Shown here: one piece after another, positions 1-6,372 of the stretch | How the letters are laid out: each line of letters begins with the position of its first letter | Position numbering within the stretch: the stretch's first letter is position 1 | Source: JARRJS01 sp037388885 | Lineage (GTDB): Bacteria; Gemmatimonadota; Gemmatimonadetes; Longimicrobiales; RSA9 | Length of the DNA stretch: 12,290 nucleotides | NCBI GenBank assembly: GCA_037388885.1 | Contig: JARRJS010000087.1 | Coordinates: 1-12,290 of the forward strand | Direction of reading: 5' to 3' | Position numbers and translations under genes: made by a program | Notes under the pieces: model-generated | Seen by the model: only the letters and a program-made list of their open reading frames with translations | The model's database searches: none | What the model was told of the DNA's origin: nothing

Positions 1-71
1 GCCGCCAGCCGCCGGAGCCGCCGGTGCTGCTCGGGAGTGAACAAGACGGTCGTCTTCTTCGAGAGTTCCAT
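1..71 (-). CDS. Ribbon-helix-helix (CopG/VapB-like) antitoxin-like protein, N-terminus only
   Basis: The minus strand opens with ATG at 71-69 and reads 23 codons to the window edge, starting MELSKKTTVLFTPEQHRRLR. The short basic start, the TTVLF beta-strand and the PEQHRRLRRL helix are typical of ribbon-helix-helix DNA-binding proteins, especially small antitoxins paired with PIN-domain toxins. GGAGG sits 5 bases before the ATG, which makes the start credible. The start region is embedded in a 15-bp perfect inverted repeat at 60-97, a plausible autoregulatory operator. The gene diverges from the TrmO-family gene. With only 23 residues the family call is tentative, and any toxin partner would lie outside the window to the left. 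Confidence 0.55.
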   Translation of the reverse strand, partial: MELSKKTTVLFTPEQHRRLRRLA

Positions 72-97
72 ATACGCCTCCATATATGGAACTCTCG
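60..97. promoter_or_regulatory. 15-bp perfect inverted repeat over the antitoxin-like start
   Basis: Arms CGAGAGTTCCATATA (60-74) and TATATGGAACTCTCG (83-97) match perfectly around the 8-base centre CGCCTCCA (75-82). In the minus-strand transcript the centre becomes the loop UGGAGGCG, which carries the GGAGG ribosome site, while the AUG (71-69) lies in the 3' arm. The repeat can therefore act as a DNA operator for a dimeric ribbon-helix-helix protein, as an RNA hairpin gating translation, or both. There is no following U-run, so a terminator is unlikely. The repeat is seen directly; the role is inferred. Confidence 0.6.
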
Positions 98-128
98 CTG
101 CGGACCGACCGGCTGTCAAGGAGGACGG

Positions 129-164
129 ATGAATGCGAAAGGCCGCCCGCGTCAATTATTATGA
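129..164 (+). CDS. Possible 11-codon leader peptide upstream of the TrmO-family gene
   Basis: ATG at 129 is preceded by AAGGAGG (118-124) at a 4-base spacing, the strongest ribosome site in this leader. The frame reads MNAKGRPRQLL and stops at TGA 162-164. It contains two consecutive TTA leucine codons, which are rare in DNA this rich in GC. It lies inside the nested inverted repeats at 130-178 and ends 41 bases before the ATG of the TrmO-family gene. It could be an attenuator-type leader peptide or the leftover start of a lost gene. Such a short frame can also arise by chance. Confidence 0.25.
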   Translation: MNAKGRPRQLL

Positions 165-178
165 CGCGAACGCATTCA
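130..178 (+). repeat. Nested inverted repeats in the TrmO-family gene leader
   Basis: An outer pair, TGAATGCG (130-137) and CGCATTCA (171-178), encloses an inner pair, CGCGTCA (148-154) and TGACGCG (162-168), with an AT-only 7-base centre. As RNA this can fold into an 8-bp stem, an asymmetric internal loop and a 7-bp stem capped by AUUAUUA. As DNA the inner pair looks like an operator half-site pair around an AT-rich core. It ends 27 bases before the ATG at 206. The repeats are exact; their function is unknown. Confidence 0.45.
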
Positions 179-205
179 CGAACCGGCACCGGAATTGAGA
201 ACGCC

Positions 206-637
206 ATGCCCGACAGCCAGCCCGACCCTCCCCGTTACGAGATCGAGCCCATCGGCTACGTCCATTCGTCGCTGAAGCGGCGGGAGGACGCCCCGCACCA
301 GGGCCGGGAGGGTGCACCGGCCGCGTGGATCGAGCTGGAGGCGCGGTTCGCCGACGGGCTCCTGGGCGTGGAGCCCGGTGCGGAGCTGGACGTGGTGACG
401 TGGCTCCACCTGTCGGAGCGGGACATCCTCCGGGTGCGGCCGAGCCACGACCCGGAGCGGCGACTGCGCGGGGTCTTCGCCACGCGCGCCCCGGTACGCC
501 CGAACCCGCTGGGCATCCACAGGGTGCAGGTGCAGGCCGTGGAAGGAACGCGCCTCCTGGTGGAGCCGCTGGAGGCGGTGGACGGGACGCCGGTGGTGGA
601 CATCAAGGCCGCCATCACTTACAGCGATGCGGACTGA
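206..637 (+). CDS. TrmO/TsaA-family tRNA m6t6A37 methyltransferase-like protein (short form)
   Basis: This 143-residue protein matches the TsaA/TrmO fold, whose E. coli member (TrmO, formerly YaeB) uses SAM to N6-methylate t6A at position 37 of tRNA-Thr. The visible signatures are IEPIGYVHSS (13-22), GVFATRAPVRPNPLG (89-103) and DGTPVVDIK (126-134), corresponding to the conserved blocks GVFATR...RPNP.G and DGTPV.DIK. The protein covers only the catalytic beta-barrel domain and lacks the C-terminal extension of the roughly 235-residue E. coli enzyme, as do many archaeal and bacterial short forms. I chose ATG 206 because the conserved domain begins 10 residues later; the in-frame extension back to ATG 86 runs through the inverted repeats and lacks a ribosome site. 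The site before 206 is weak (a GAG about 7 bases upstream). Some TsaA proteins may modify other substrates, so the exact reaction is inferred. Confidence 0.85.
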   Translation: MPDSQPDPPRYEIEPIGYVHSSLKRREDAPHQGREGAPAAWIELEARFADGLLGVEPGAELDVVTWLHLSERDILRVRPSHDPERRLRGVFATRAPVRPNPLGIHRVQVQAVEGTRLLVEPLEAVDGTPVVDIKAAITYSDAD

Positions 638-707
638 CCGTGGCAACGCAGACTGATCCTGGCCGGCGCGGACTGATCCTGGCCAGCGCAGACTGATCCC
701 CGGCCGC
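629..707. repeat. Four-copy ~20-bp tandem repeat between convergent genes
   Basis: Units begin at 629, 648, 668 and 688 (19, 20, 20 and 20 bases). Copies two and three, GCAGACTGATCCTGGCCGGC and GCGGACTGATCCTGGCCAGC, differ at two of 20 bases. Copies one and four have diverged more. Copy one contains the last codons and TGA stop of the TrmO-family gene, so the array looks like slippage duplication of that gene's 3' end. It ends exactly at the TAG stop (710-708) of the acyl-CoA synthetase gene and so fills the whole convergent gap. No hairpin plus T-run terminator is evident inside it. Confidence 0.7.
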
Positions 708-2924
708 CTAATCCCCCGCCGCCCGCCGCTGGGCCGGCGCAGCGCGTCCACGGCCCCGGGCATCCCGGGGCTCGGCCAGCAGGAGCCGGACATCCACCGC
801 CACCGCCCGGTCCGGACAGGCGAAGACGGGATTGGACTCCAGCGCGGCGATCTCGGGGTTGGCGAGGAAAGCGTCCGCCAGCGAGAGCACCAGATCCGCC
901 ACGGCCTTCCGGTCCGCCGCGGGGCGCCCGCGCACGCCGCCGAGGGCGGTGCCGATCTTTCCCTGTGTCAGCATGTCCAGGACATCCGCCCGTGAGACGG
1001 GCAGCGGCCGGATGGCGACCTCCCCGATCAGCTCCACCGCCACACCGCCGAGGCCGACGCTCACGATGGGGCCGAACTGCTCGTCCCGGCGCGCGCCCAC
1101 CAGCAGCTCCGCCGTGGGCGTCGGCAGCATCTCGCTGACCAGAACGCCATCCATGGCCGCAGAGCCCTCGAGGCCCGTGTACGTCTCCGCCCGGGCCCGA
1201 AGCTCGTCGAAGCCGCGCCGGACCGCGGCGGCGTCCTCCACGCCCACCAGGACCCCACCCGCCTCGGTTTTGTGGATGATCGAGGCAGACACGACCTTCA
1301 GCACCACCGGGTAGCCGATCTTGTCCGCCGCGGATGCCGCCTCGGCGGCGGACGCACAGAACCGTCCCCGGGCCACGCCCACGCCGTACGACTCCACCAG
1401 TCTCCGCGCCTCGGGCTCCAGCAGCAGTGCGCGCCCGCTCGATTGCGCTGCCCGGAACGCCTCCGGCCGGGGCTGCGCACGCCGGACCAGCCGCACCGGC
1501 CGGCGGCCCAGGTGCCGGCCCCGCTCCACGGTCGCGGCGATGCAGCGGGTGGCGACTTCCAGCGACGACGTCACCGGCACGCCCGCCTGCCGCAAGGTGT
1601 CCAGCGCCTCGCTCCTCCGCTCCGCGTAGACGGAGTGGAGCACGAGGGGCTTCCCCGCCGGTTCCACGAGCCCACCCATGGCGGCCGCCGCCTGCCGCTC
1701 CGTTTCCTCCAGGTCGGCCGAGAACCGGTTCGCGTAGCCCCCGAAGAGCCCCGCCACCAGGATGCCCGATACGCCGCGGTCGGCCAGCAACGTCTCGAGG
1801 ACGATCCTGAAGACGCCCGGATCGCCGTCCGCCGCTCCCGCCAGGTCTGTCGGGTTCCCCCGACTGGCGGGGCGCCCCAGCAGTGAGGCCAGGCGATCGC
1901 GGGTGGCCCGGCCCACGCGAGCGAGCGGAATGTTCATCTGCGAGAGGGCGTCCACGGCGAGGGCCGCATGCCCACCTCCGTCGGAGAGGATGGCGACGCC
2001 CCCTTCCGTCGGCGCGGCCGGCTGCCCCGCCAGCGTCAACGCGACCGGTAGCAGCTCGTCCGAGCGCTCCACCAGTACGACACCGGCGTGGGCCATGGCC
2101 GCGCGGAAGACGCGGGCTTCCCCGGCCACCGCACCCGTATGCGACCGGACCGCCGCCACCCCGGCGCTGGAGCGGCCACCCTTCAGCAGCACGATGGGCT
2201 TGTGGCGGGTCACCTGCCTCGCCGCCTCCATGAATGCCCGACCGTCCCGGAAGCCTTCCACGTACATGGCCACCACGTCGGTGTTCGGGTCCGTGGCCAG
2301 GAAGGACAGGACGTCGCGGAAGCCGACGTCCGCCTCGTTGCCGACTCCCACGTAGACCGACACGCCGGCGCTCGGGTGGGCCCGGAGCTCGTTCAGCAGG
2401 CCCAGGGCGACGTTCCCCGATTGCGACAGCAGGGCCACTCGACCCGGACGCAGGCCATCCAGGCCCAGCAGGTCGAGACCGAACGGGAGGTTGAGGACTC
2501 CCGAGGTGTTCGGCCCGATGACCCGGATGCCGGTCCGGCGGGCGACGTCGCGCAGGCGCCGCTCCAGCGCCTCGCCATGCCTGCCCACCTCGCGGAAGCC
2601 CGCGGCGAGCACCACCGCTCCCCGGATCCCCGCCGCGGCGCACTCCTCCAGGACGCCGGGCACCGACTCGGCCCGCGTGGCGACCACCGCCAGCTCGGGT
2701 TGGCCCTCGATCTCCACCACCGAGCGGGCCACAGGTAGGCCGAGCACCTCGCCACCCGAAGGGTTGACCGGGTAGATGCCGCCCGAGAAGCCGGCACCTT
2801 GCAGCGCTTTCACGACCTGGTAACCACGCTTGGTGGGATGGCGGGACGCGCCGATCACCGCGACCGAGGTCGGCCGCAGGACGGGGTCGAGGGCATGCGG
2901 GGCCGGAAGAACGTTAGTGTCCAC
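708..2924 (-). CDS. ADP-forming acyl-CoA synthetase, fused alpha and beta domains
   Basis: This 738-residue protein has the full NDP-forming acyl-CoA synthetase layout: a CoA-binding Rossmann domain (about 12-150; SVAVIGAS, VIGPNTSGVL), a succinyl-CoA-ligase-like domain (about 160-300; LLSQSGNVALG, GNEADVG) and a C-terminal ATP-grasp domain (about 500-720). His262 in SHTGAVAG is the expected phosphohistidine; His551 in IIHKTEAGGV and the ALESNPV segment near 697 are ATP-grasp landmarks. The family interconverts acyl-CoA + ADP + Pi with acid + CoA + ATP. No GNAT domain is attached, so it is not a PatZ-type acetyltransferase. The start is GTG 2924, with GGAG four bases upstream; the longer in-frame opening to 3137 lies inside the hydratase gene and reads as arginine-rich nonsense. 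It overlaps the hydratase end by 11 bases, indicating translational coupling. The acyl substrate cannot be read from sequence. Confidence 0.92.
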   Translation of the reverse strand: MDTNVLPAPHALDPVLRPTSVAVIGASRHPTKRGYQVVKALQGAGFSGGIYPVNPSGGEVLGLPVARSVVEIEGQPELAVVATRAESVPGVLEECAAAGIRGAVVLAAGFREVGRHGEALERRLRDVARRTGIRVIGPNTSGVLNLPFGLDLLGLDGLRPGRVALLSQSGNVALGLLNELRAHPSAGVSVYVGVGNEADVGFRDVLSFLATDPNTDVVAMYVEGFRDGRAFMEAARQVTRHKPIVLLKGGRSSAGVAAVRSHTGAVAGEARVFRAAMAHAGVVLVERSDELLPVALTLAGQPAAPTEGGVAILSDGGGHAALAVDALSQMNIPLARVGRATRDRLASLLGRPASRGNPTDLAGAADGDPGVFRIVLETLLADRGVSGILVAGLFGGYANRFSADLEETERQAAAAMGGLVEPAGKPLVLHSVYAERRSEALDTLRQAGVPVTSSLEVATRCIAATVERGRHLGRRPVRLVRRAQPRPEAFRAAQSSGRALLLEPEARRLVESYGVGVARGRFCASAAEAASAADKIGYPVVLKVVSASIIHKTEAGGVLVGVEDAAAVRRGFDELRARAETYTGLEGSAAMDGVLVSEMLPTPTAELLVGARRDEQFGPIVSVGLGGVAVELIGEVAIRPLPVSRADVLDMLTQGKIGTALGGVRGRPAADRKAVADLVLSLADAFLANPEIAALESNPVFACPDRAVAVDVRLLLAEPRDARGRGRAAPAQRRAAGD

Positions 2925-3717
2925 TGAACTCCGGCTCCCTCTTATCCTGGAAGGCGCGGATGCCTTCGCGCCAGTCCTCGGTCTCCATGCAACCCAGCAA
3001 GGTCTCCGCCTCCCGCCCCAGCGCCCGCCCGACCTTGCGCCGGACGGTGGCGTTGAGCAGCCGCTTGGCCTTCGTGACGGAACGCGGCGCCCGCTGTGCC
3101 AGGCGCTCGGCCAGCGCCGTCGCCTCCTCCAGCACACGGTCGGCGGGGACGGCCCGGTTGGCGAGGCCCATGGCCACCGCTTCCCTGCCCGTGAAGAAGT
3201 CGCCCAGCAGGATCAGCTCCTTGGCCCGGGCCAGGCCCACGCGCTCGGGCAGGGTGTAGGTGACGCCCCCGCCCACGAAGGTCCCCAGGGTCGTCTCCGG
3301 CAGGCGCAGCTTGGCCTCCTCCGCCACCACGATCAGGTCCGCGGAGAGGGCCAGCTCCAGGCCCGCGCCGATGGCGTGTCCGTTCACCGCGGCCACCACC
3401 GGCTGGGGGAGCTTCTGCAGCGCCCGGTTCGCCCGCTGGCCCGCTTCCACGTAGCGCCGTCGCTCCGCCGCCGTCGGCTCTCCCGACCCGTGCGCCTTCA
3501 GGTCCGCGCCCACGCAGAACGCCCGCCCGGCGCCCGTCAGCACGACGGCGCGTACCTCCCGGTCCGACCCGAGGGCGGCAAGCTCGGCAGCGAGCGCGTC
3601 GTAAAGGGCAAGGCTGACCGCATTCAGGCGAGCCGGACGGTCCAGCGTCAGCAGCGCCAGCCGGCCGACGCGGTCCGTCCGCAACGGGAACGATTCCTCG
3701 GATTCCGCCTGTGTCAT
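2914..3717 (-). CDS. Enoyl-CoA hydratase/isomerase family protein
   Basis: This 267-residue crotonase-fold protein is the usual family length. The oxyanion-hole region reads GRAFCVGADLKA (about 64-75) and NGHAIGAGLELAL (112-124). Both acidic catalytic positions of classical enoyl-CoA hydratase are kept: Glu121 in GAGLELAL and Glu141 in LPETTLGT. This favours true hydration of trans-2-enoyl-CoA over the isomerase or hydrolase branches that lose one of them. ATG 3717 has GGGAG about five bases upstream; the in-frame extension to 3972 is non-coding. It is the first gene of a two-gene operon with the acyl-CoA synthetase, so it probably acts in the cytoplasm on an acyl-CoA breakdown intermediate. 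The specific acyl chain is unknown. Confidence 0.92.
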   Translation of the reverse strand: MTQAESEESFPLRTDRVGRLALLTLDRPARLNAVSLALYDALAAELAALGSDREVRAVVLTGAGRAFCVGADLKAHGSGEPTAAERRRYVEAGQRANRALQKLPQPVVAAVNGHAIGAGLELALSADLIVVAEEAKLRLPETTLGTFVGGGVTYTLPERVGLARAKELILLGDFFTGREAVAMGLANRAVPADRVLEEATALAERLAQRAPRSVTKAKRLLNATVRRKVGRALGREAETLLGCMETEDWREGIRAFQDKREPEFSGH

Positions 3718-3893
3718 CGCATCTCCCGATCCACGTGGTTGCGGCCTCCGTTCCGGCGTCGACGTTGCAAGGATCGGGCTAGCAGATCGGGCGCTCGACC
3801 TCACCGTACAAATGAAGGAGGCGCGCCGATTTCCGGCGCCGCCCCCTGCTTCGTTACTCCCTCGCTGACCCGTGTGGCTGCAATGTCTGCCAG

Positions 3894-3920
3894 AAATTAC
3901 CAGACCACGCAACAAATTAC
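3894..3920 (+). repeat. Direct repeat AAATTAC x2, 20-bp period
   Basis: AAATTAC occurs at 3894-3900 and again at 3914-3920. The start-to-start spacing of 20 bp is close to two DNA turns, so both copies face the same side of the helix. The copies form an AT-rich island in GC-rich surroundings, 123 bases or more upstream of the lipoprotein start. This resembles paired activator or repressor sites; no regulator is identified. Confidence 0.3.
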
Positions 3921-3965
3921 GATGGCGCGAAGGGAACGCCGGGGCCGCTCGTGCTGTACGGCATG

Positions 3966-3983
3966 TATACACACCGGCGGTGT
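3966..3983 (+). promoter_or_regulatory. Candidate -10 box and 13-bp palindrome upstream of the lipoprotein gene
   Basis: TATACA (3966-3971) fits a -10 box at four of six positions. It abuts the perfect palindrome ACACCG-g-CGGTGT (3971-3983), which would lie over the transcription start, the place a repressor would bind. No acceptable -35 sequence sits 16-18 bases upstream, so the promoter would need an activator or a non-housekeeping sigma factor. The leader to the ATG would be about 65 bases. Confidence 0.25.
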
Positions 3984-4042
3984 TCGCGCGGCAACGGTCT
4001 TTGCCCGACGAACCCCCGAAGCCACATCAGAAAGGCAATGTC

Positions 4043-4546
4043 ATGTCCCGAAGCGGAATCGCGATCCTCGCAGTGTCGCTGGCAGGATGTGCTCCCACCG
4101 TGATGCAGATGTCCATGGCACCTTCGGACGTCGAGACGGCAACGGCAAGGTTGGAACCGGGGAAAGGAACGATCAAGGGAAGCGCAGTGCTGCGGCAGCG
4201 AGGAGGACGCGTCGTCACCTGTGCAGGAAACGAGGTCTTTCTGATTCCCGCAACGGAATCGGCCTCGAAAGAGCTCCGTCGCATCTTCGGTTCCGATGAA
4301 GGCTACGTAAACCGGGGCGGCAACGTGGTGACGGGCGGCGGCAGGTTGGTGAGGCCGCCTCAACCCAATCGCAGCACCGCGTGCGATCCTCAGGGATACT
4401 TCACGTTCTCCAATGTCCGCGCGGGCAAGTGGTACGTCATGACCAACGTGGTCTGGTCGGCAAACGGTGATTATCAGGGGGGCACGCTGCTCGGCACAGC
4501 CGAAGTCGCAGAAGGCGAAGCAAGCGAGATCGTGTTGAGCTTGTAG
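4043..4546 (+). CDS. Small lipoprotein with a carboxypeptidase-regulatory-like fold segment
   Basis: This 167-residue protein starts with a short lipoprotein signal peptide. Arg3 is followed by a hydrophobic stretch and the lipobox SLAGC, with Cys16 as the predicted acylated residue, so it should be anchored to a membrane facing the periplasm or outside. The segment DPQGYFTFSNVRAGKWYVMT near residues 115-135 follows the D..G.F.F..v..G.Y pattern of carboxypeptidase-regulatory-like or PEGA-type beta sandwiches, usually binding or structural modules. ATG 4043 has AAAGG about 7 bases upstream; the reading frame continues upstream to 3872 but without signal or ribosome site. It is a single-gene unit, convergent with the methyltransferase gene. 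Base composition is visibly less GC-rich than the operon to its left. I do not recognise a specific function. Confidence 0.8.
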   Translation: MSRSGIAILAVSLAGCAPTVMQMSMAPSDVETATARLEPGKGTIKGSAVLRQRGGRVVTCAGNEVFLIPATESASKELRRIFGSDEGYVNRGGNVVTGGGRLVRPPQPNRSTACDPQGYFTFSNVRAGKWYVMTNVVWSANGDYQGGTLLGTAEVAEGEASEIVLSL

Positions 4547-4647
4547 CTGCCACCCTCGACTCAATCCTGTGGAGCAGGCTCGGCTCCCAGCGGCGGGGAC
4601 ACCCCCAGTTGCCTTCTGAGGCCCGGGCCGTTTGCGCGACAGCAGGA

Positions 4648-5274
4648 CTACGCGTGTGCAATGGCGAGTACCGTGTCCAGCTTCTGGTCCCGGTCTCTGT
4701 GCTCCATGCGGACGGCATGAAAACCGGCCGCCTGCAACGACGCCTCGACTTCTCCGGGCTTGGGTGCGGGCAGGATGTCTTCGGGAAACCGATAAGGCGC
4801 GAGCGCTTCGGGAGAACGAATGGCCAGCACCAACCGTCCGTTCTCTTTCAGCACGCGTCGGATCTCCCGAAGCGCACCCGTCGGATCAGCCCAGAAGTAG
4901 ATCGTGTTGACGGCATAAGCCCGGTCGAACTGGCCCGCGTCGAACGGCAGGTCGGAGACATTCCCTTCGTACAGCCGGACGCGTCCCTGGCGAACCAGTC
5001 GTCGGCATTTGCGCTCCGCACGCCGCACCATGACGGAGGAAAGCTCCACGCCCACGACCGTTCCTTCCTTCGCTCTTGCCGCCGCACTTTCGAGGGCCGC
5101 TCCGCCGCCGAATCCCACTTCCAGCACGGACTCGCCGGACTCGATCTCCAGCGCGTCCAGGGTGTGCTCATTGATCCGGCGACTCGTTCTGTCGAAAAAA
5201 CCGCCCATGATCAGCCGCCCGGCGATCCCCGAGGGCTCCCTGAGCTGCGCTGCCATCATTCGTGCAATGGTCAT
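4648..5274 (-). CDS. Class I SAM-dependent methyltransferase
   Basis: This 208-residue protein has the Methyltransf_11 pattern: motif I VLEVGFGGG (50-58) for SAM binding, the acidic VGVELS (about 74-79) for the ribose hydroxyls, FDRAYAVNTIYFW as motif II, and LKENGRLVLAI as motif III. It has no signal peptide or membrane segment, so it is cytoplasmic. ATG 5274 lies four bases after the TGA (5281-5279) of the upstream propeller gene; the ribosome site is weak, which fits translational coupling. It is the last gene of operon B. The N-terminal basic segment (about 1-48) may form the substrate lid. The acceptor is not predictable: small molecule, lipid or quinone are all possible. Confidence 0.88.
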   Translation of the reverse strand: MTIARMMAAQLREPSGIAGRLIMGGFFDRTSRRINEHTLDALEIESGESVLEVGFGGGAALESAAARAKEGTVVGVELSSVMVRRAERKCRRLVRQGRVRLYEGNVSDLPFDAGQFDRAYAVNTIYFWADPTGALREIRRVLKENGRLVLAIRSPEALAPYRFPEDILPAPKPGEVEASLQAAGFHAVRMEHRDRDQKLDTVLAIAHA

Positions 5275-5278
5275 GGTG

Positions 5279-6331
5279 TCACCGCGGCTCAAAAGCCTCG
5301 ATTCCCTGCCGATCCACACCCGCGACCCAGACCTGCTCTTCCCATGGCACCGCGATTGTGATCCCGGCGGGCTGGTTGCTGACACCGTAGAGTGCCCGGA
5401 CCGGCTTGCCCGAAGCGTCGACCGCCAGGGCCATGACCGGGCTCGGCTCCAACTCTGCGTCGCGGACGATACCCGCCGCGCGCCAGGCCAGTCGCTTCAG
5501 GAAAGGCCGCCTGTGCAGTGACTCCGCCAGCGGAATGCGGCGGGCCGGCATGGCGATCCAGAGAAGGCCGGCTTCTCCGTCCCAATGGACGTTGTCCGGG
5601 TAGCCGGGCAAGCCGTCGATGAGGACCCGCCAGTCTCCGCTCGCAGGATCGTATACGTGTACCGCAGCTGCCCAGGTCTCTGCCACATACACAAAACCCG
5701 ACCTGCGATCCACGGCCACGCCGTTGGCGAAGGCGAGGCCTTCAGCGACCACCCGGCGCGAGCCGTCGGGTGGGAACGCGAGCAGGCGACCGGTCTGCTC
5801 GCCCTCCCAGAAAGACCGCCCGACGTCACCGTAGCCGTAGCGTTCCGACGCATCCGTCAGGTAGATCGTTCCGTCGGCACCGACGGTGACGTCGTCTGGA
5901 AACCTCAAGGCCGGAGGATCCCCCGCTTCGGCGAGCACGGTCCAGTCACTGTCCGACTCCAGACGCAACAGGCCTTCGAGAGCGTCCGCAACGAACAACG
6001 TCCCGTCTGGAGAGAACGCCATGCCGAGGGGCCGTCCACCGCTCCGGGCGAACTCCTCCCAGGAACCGTTCGGCGAGCGTGCCATGATGCGTCCGTCTGC
6101 CAGGCTCGCATACAGCCGACCATCCGGGCCCGGCTCGAGGTCCTCCGCCCCACGTAGACCCGGTTCGGTGATGGTGGCGTCGGCCGGGTTGACGAACAGG
6201 GAATCGAGGACCGGCGACGGCGGAGCCGGGTCGAAGCGCCAGGCGTCGAGCGAGCCAGGCCCATACGCGAGCAGGAGAATGCCCGCTCCCAACGTCCCGA
6301 CACCCATGCCGATCCAGGTTCGCCAGGTCAC
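5279..6331 (-). CDS. Membrane-anchored strictosidine-synthase/SMP-30-like beta-propeller
   Basis: This 350-residue protein has one N-terminal hydrophobic helix (about 5-24), probably an uncleaved anchor or signal, followed by a six-bladed propeller. The closest pattern is the APMAP/strictosidine-synthase-like branch: FPDDVTVGADGTIYLTDAS (144-162), GLAFANGVAVD (198-208) with Asn203, YVAET (215-219), and GLPGYPDNVHWDG (240-252) with the PDN triad. Glu63 in GAEDLEPGPDG together with Asn203 and the PDN Asp/Asn are candidates for the central metal site known in SMP-30, paraoxonase and related lactonases or arylesterases. The start is GTG 6331, with GAGGG four bases upstream. It lies 41 bases after the ADC-SnoaL gene and four bases before the methyltransferase gene, so the three are probably one transcript. 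Hydrolysis of a lactone or ester outside the cytoplasm is plausible but unproven. Confidence 0.85.
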   Translation of the reverse strand: MTWRTWIGMGVGTLGAGILLLAYGPGSLDAWRFDPAPPSPVLDSLFVNPADATITEPGLRGAEDLEPGPDGRLYASLADGRIMARSPNGSWEEFARSGGRPLGMAFSPDGTLFVADALEGLLRLESDSDWTVLAEAGDPPALRFPDDVTVGADGTIYLTDASERYGYGDVGRSFWEGEQTGRLLAFPPDGSRRVVAEGLAFANGVAVDRRSGFVYVAETWAAAVHVYDPASGDWRVLIDGLPGYPDNVHWDGEAGLLWIAMPARRIPLAESLHRRPFLKRLAWRAAGIVRDAELEPSPVMALAVDASGKPVRALYGVSNQPAGITIAVPWEEQVWVAGVDRQGIEAFEPR

Positions 6332-6372
6332 GACGCCCTCGCGTACGCTCGCCCGCCGCTTCGGGGCCGCCC

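Larger units (their letters stand above)
3718..4042. promoter_or_regulatory. Divergent intergenic control region
   Basis: This 325-base gap separates the start codons of the hydratase (minus) and lipoprotein (plus) genes. It must hold promoters for both, but I find no convincing -35/-10 pair for either. It contains an exact hairpin GCGCCG-ATTTC-CGGCGC (3823-3839), two AAATTAC copies 20 bases apart (3894-3920), and a TATACA box beside the palindrome ACACCGGCGGTGT (3966-3983). No gene is supported in it: the open frames crossing it lack ribosome sites and recognisable protein. Confidence 0.5.

Noticed and set aside
86..205. N-terminal extension of the TrmO-family protein from ATG 86
   Set aside because: The extension is unrelated to the family, starts inside the inverted repeat and lacks a ribosome site. 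The conserved domain begins just after ATG 206.
619..2643. Long minus-strand open frame (674 codons) inside the acyl-CoA synthetase gene
   Set aside because: It is glycine/arginine/proline-rich low-complexity translation in another frame of a clearly recognised gene; such shadows are expected in GC-rich DNA.
3812..3868. 18-codon frame starting ATGAAGGAGG in the divergent control region
   Set aside because: There is no ribosome site upstream and no recognisable peptide. The AAGGAGG lies after the ATG, not before it.
2830..4299. Long plus-strand open frame (489 codons) across the hydratase and control region
   Set aside because: It is antisense to the hydratase, crosses the divergent promoter region and enters the lipoprotein gene in another frame. 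It has no recognisable domain or ribosome site.
4571..4629. Hairpin GGAGC/GCTCC (4571-4587) and palindrome GGCCCGGGCC (4620-4629) as terminators between convergent genes
   Set aside because: Both are short and lack a T-run on either strand. They may be chance structures in GC-rich sequence.
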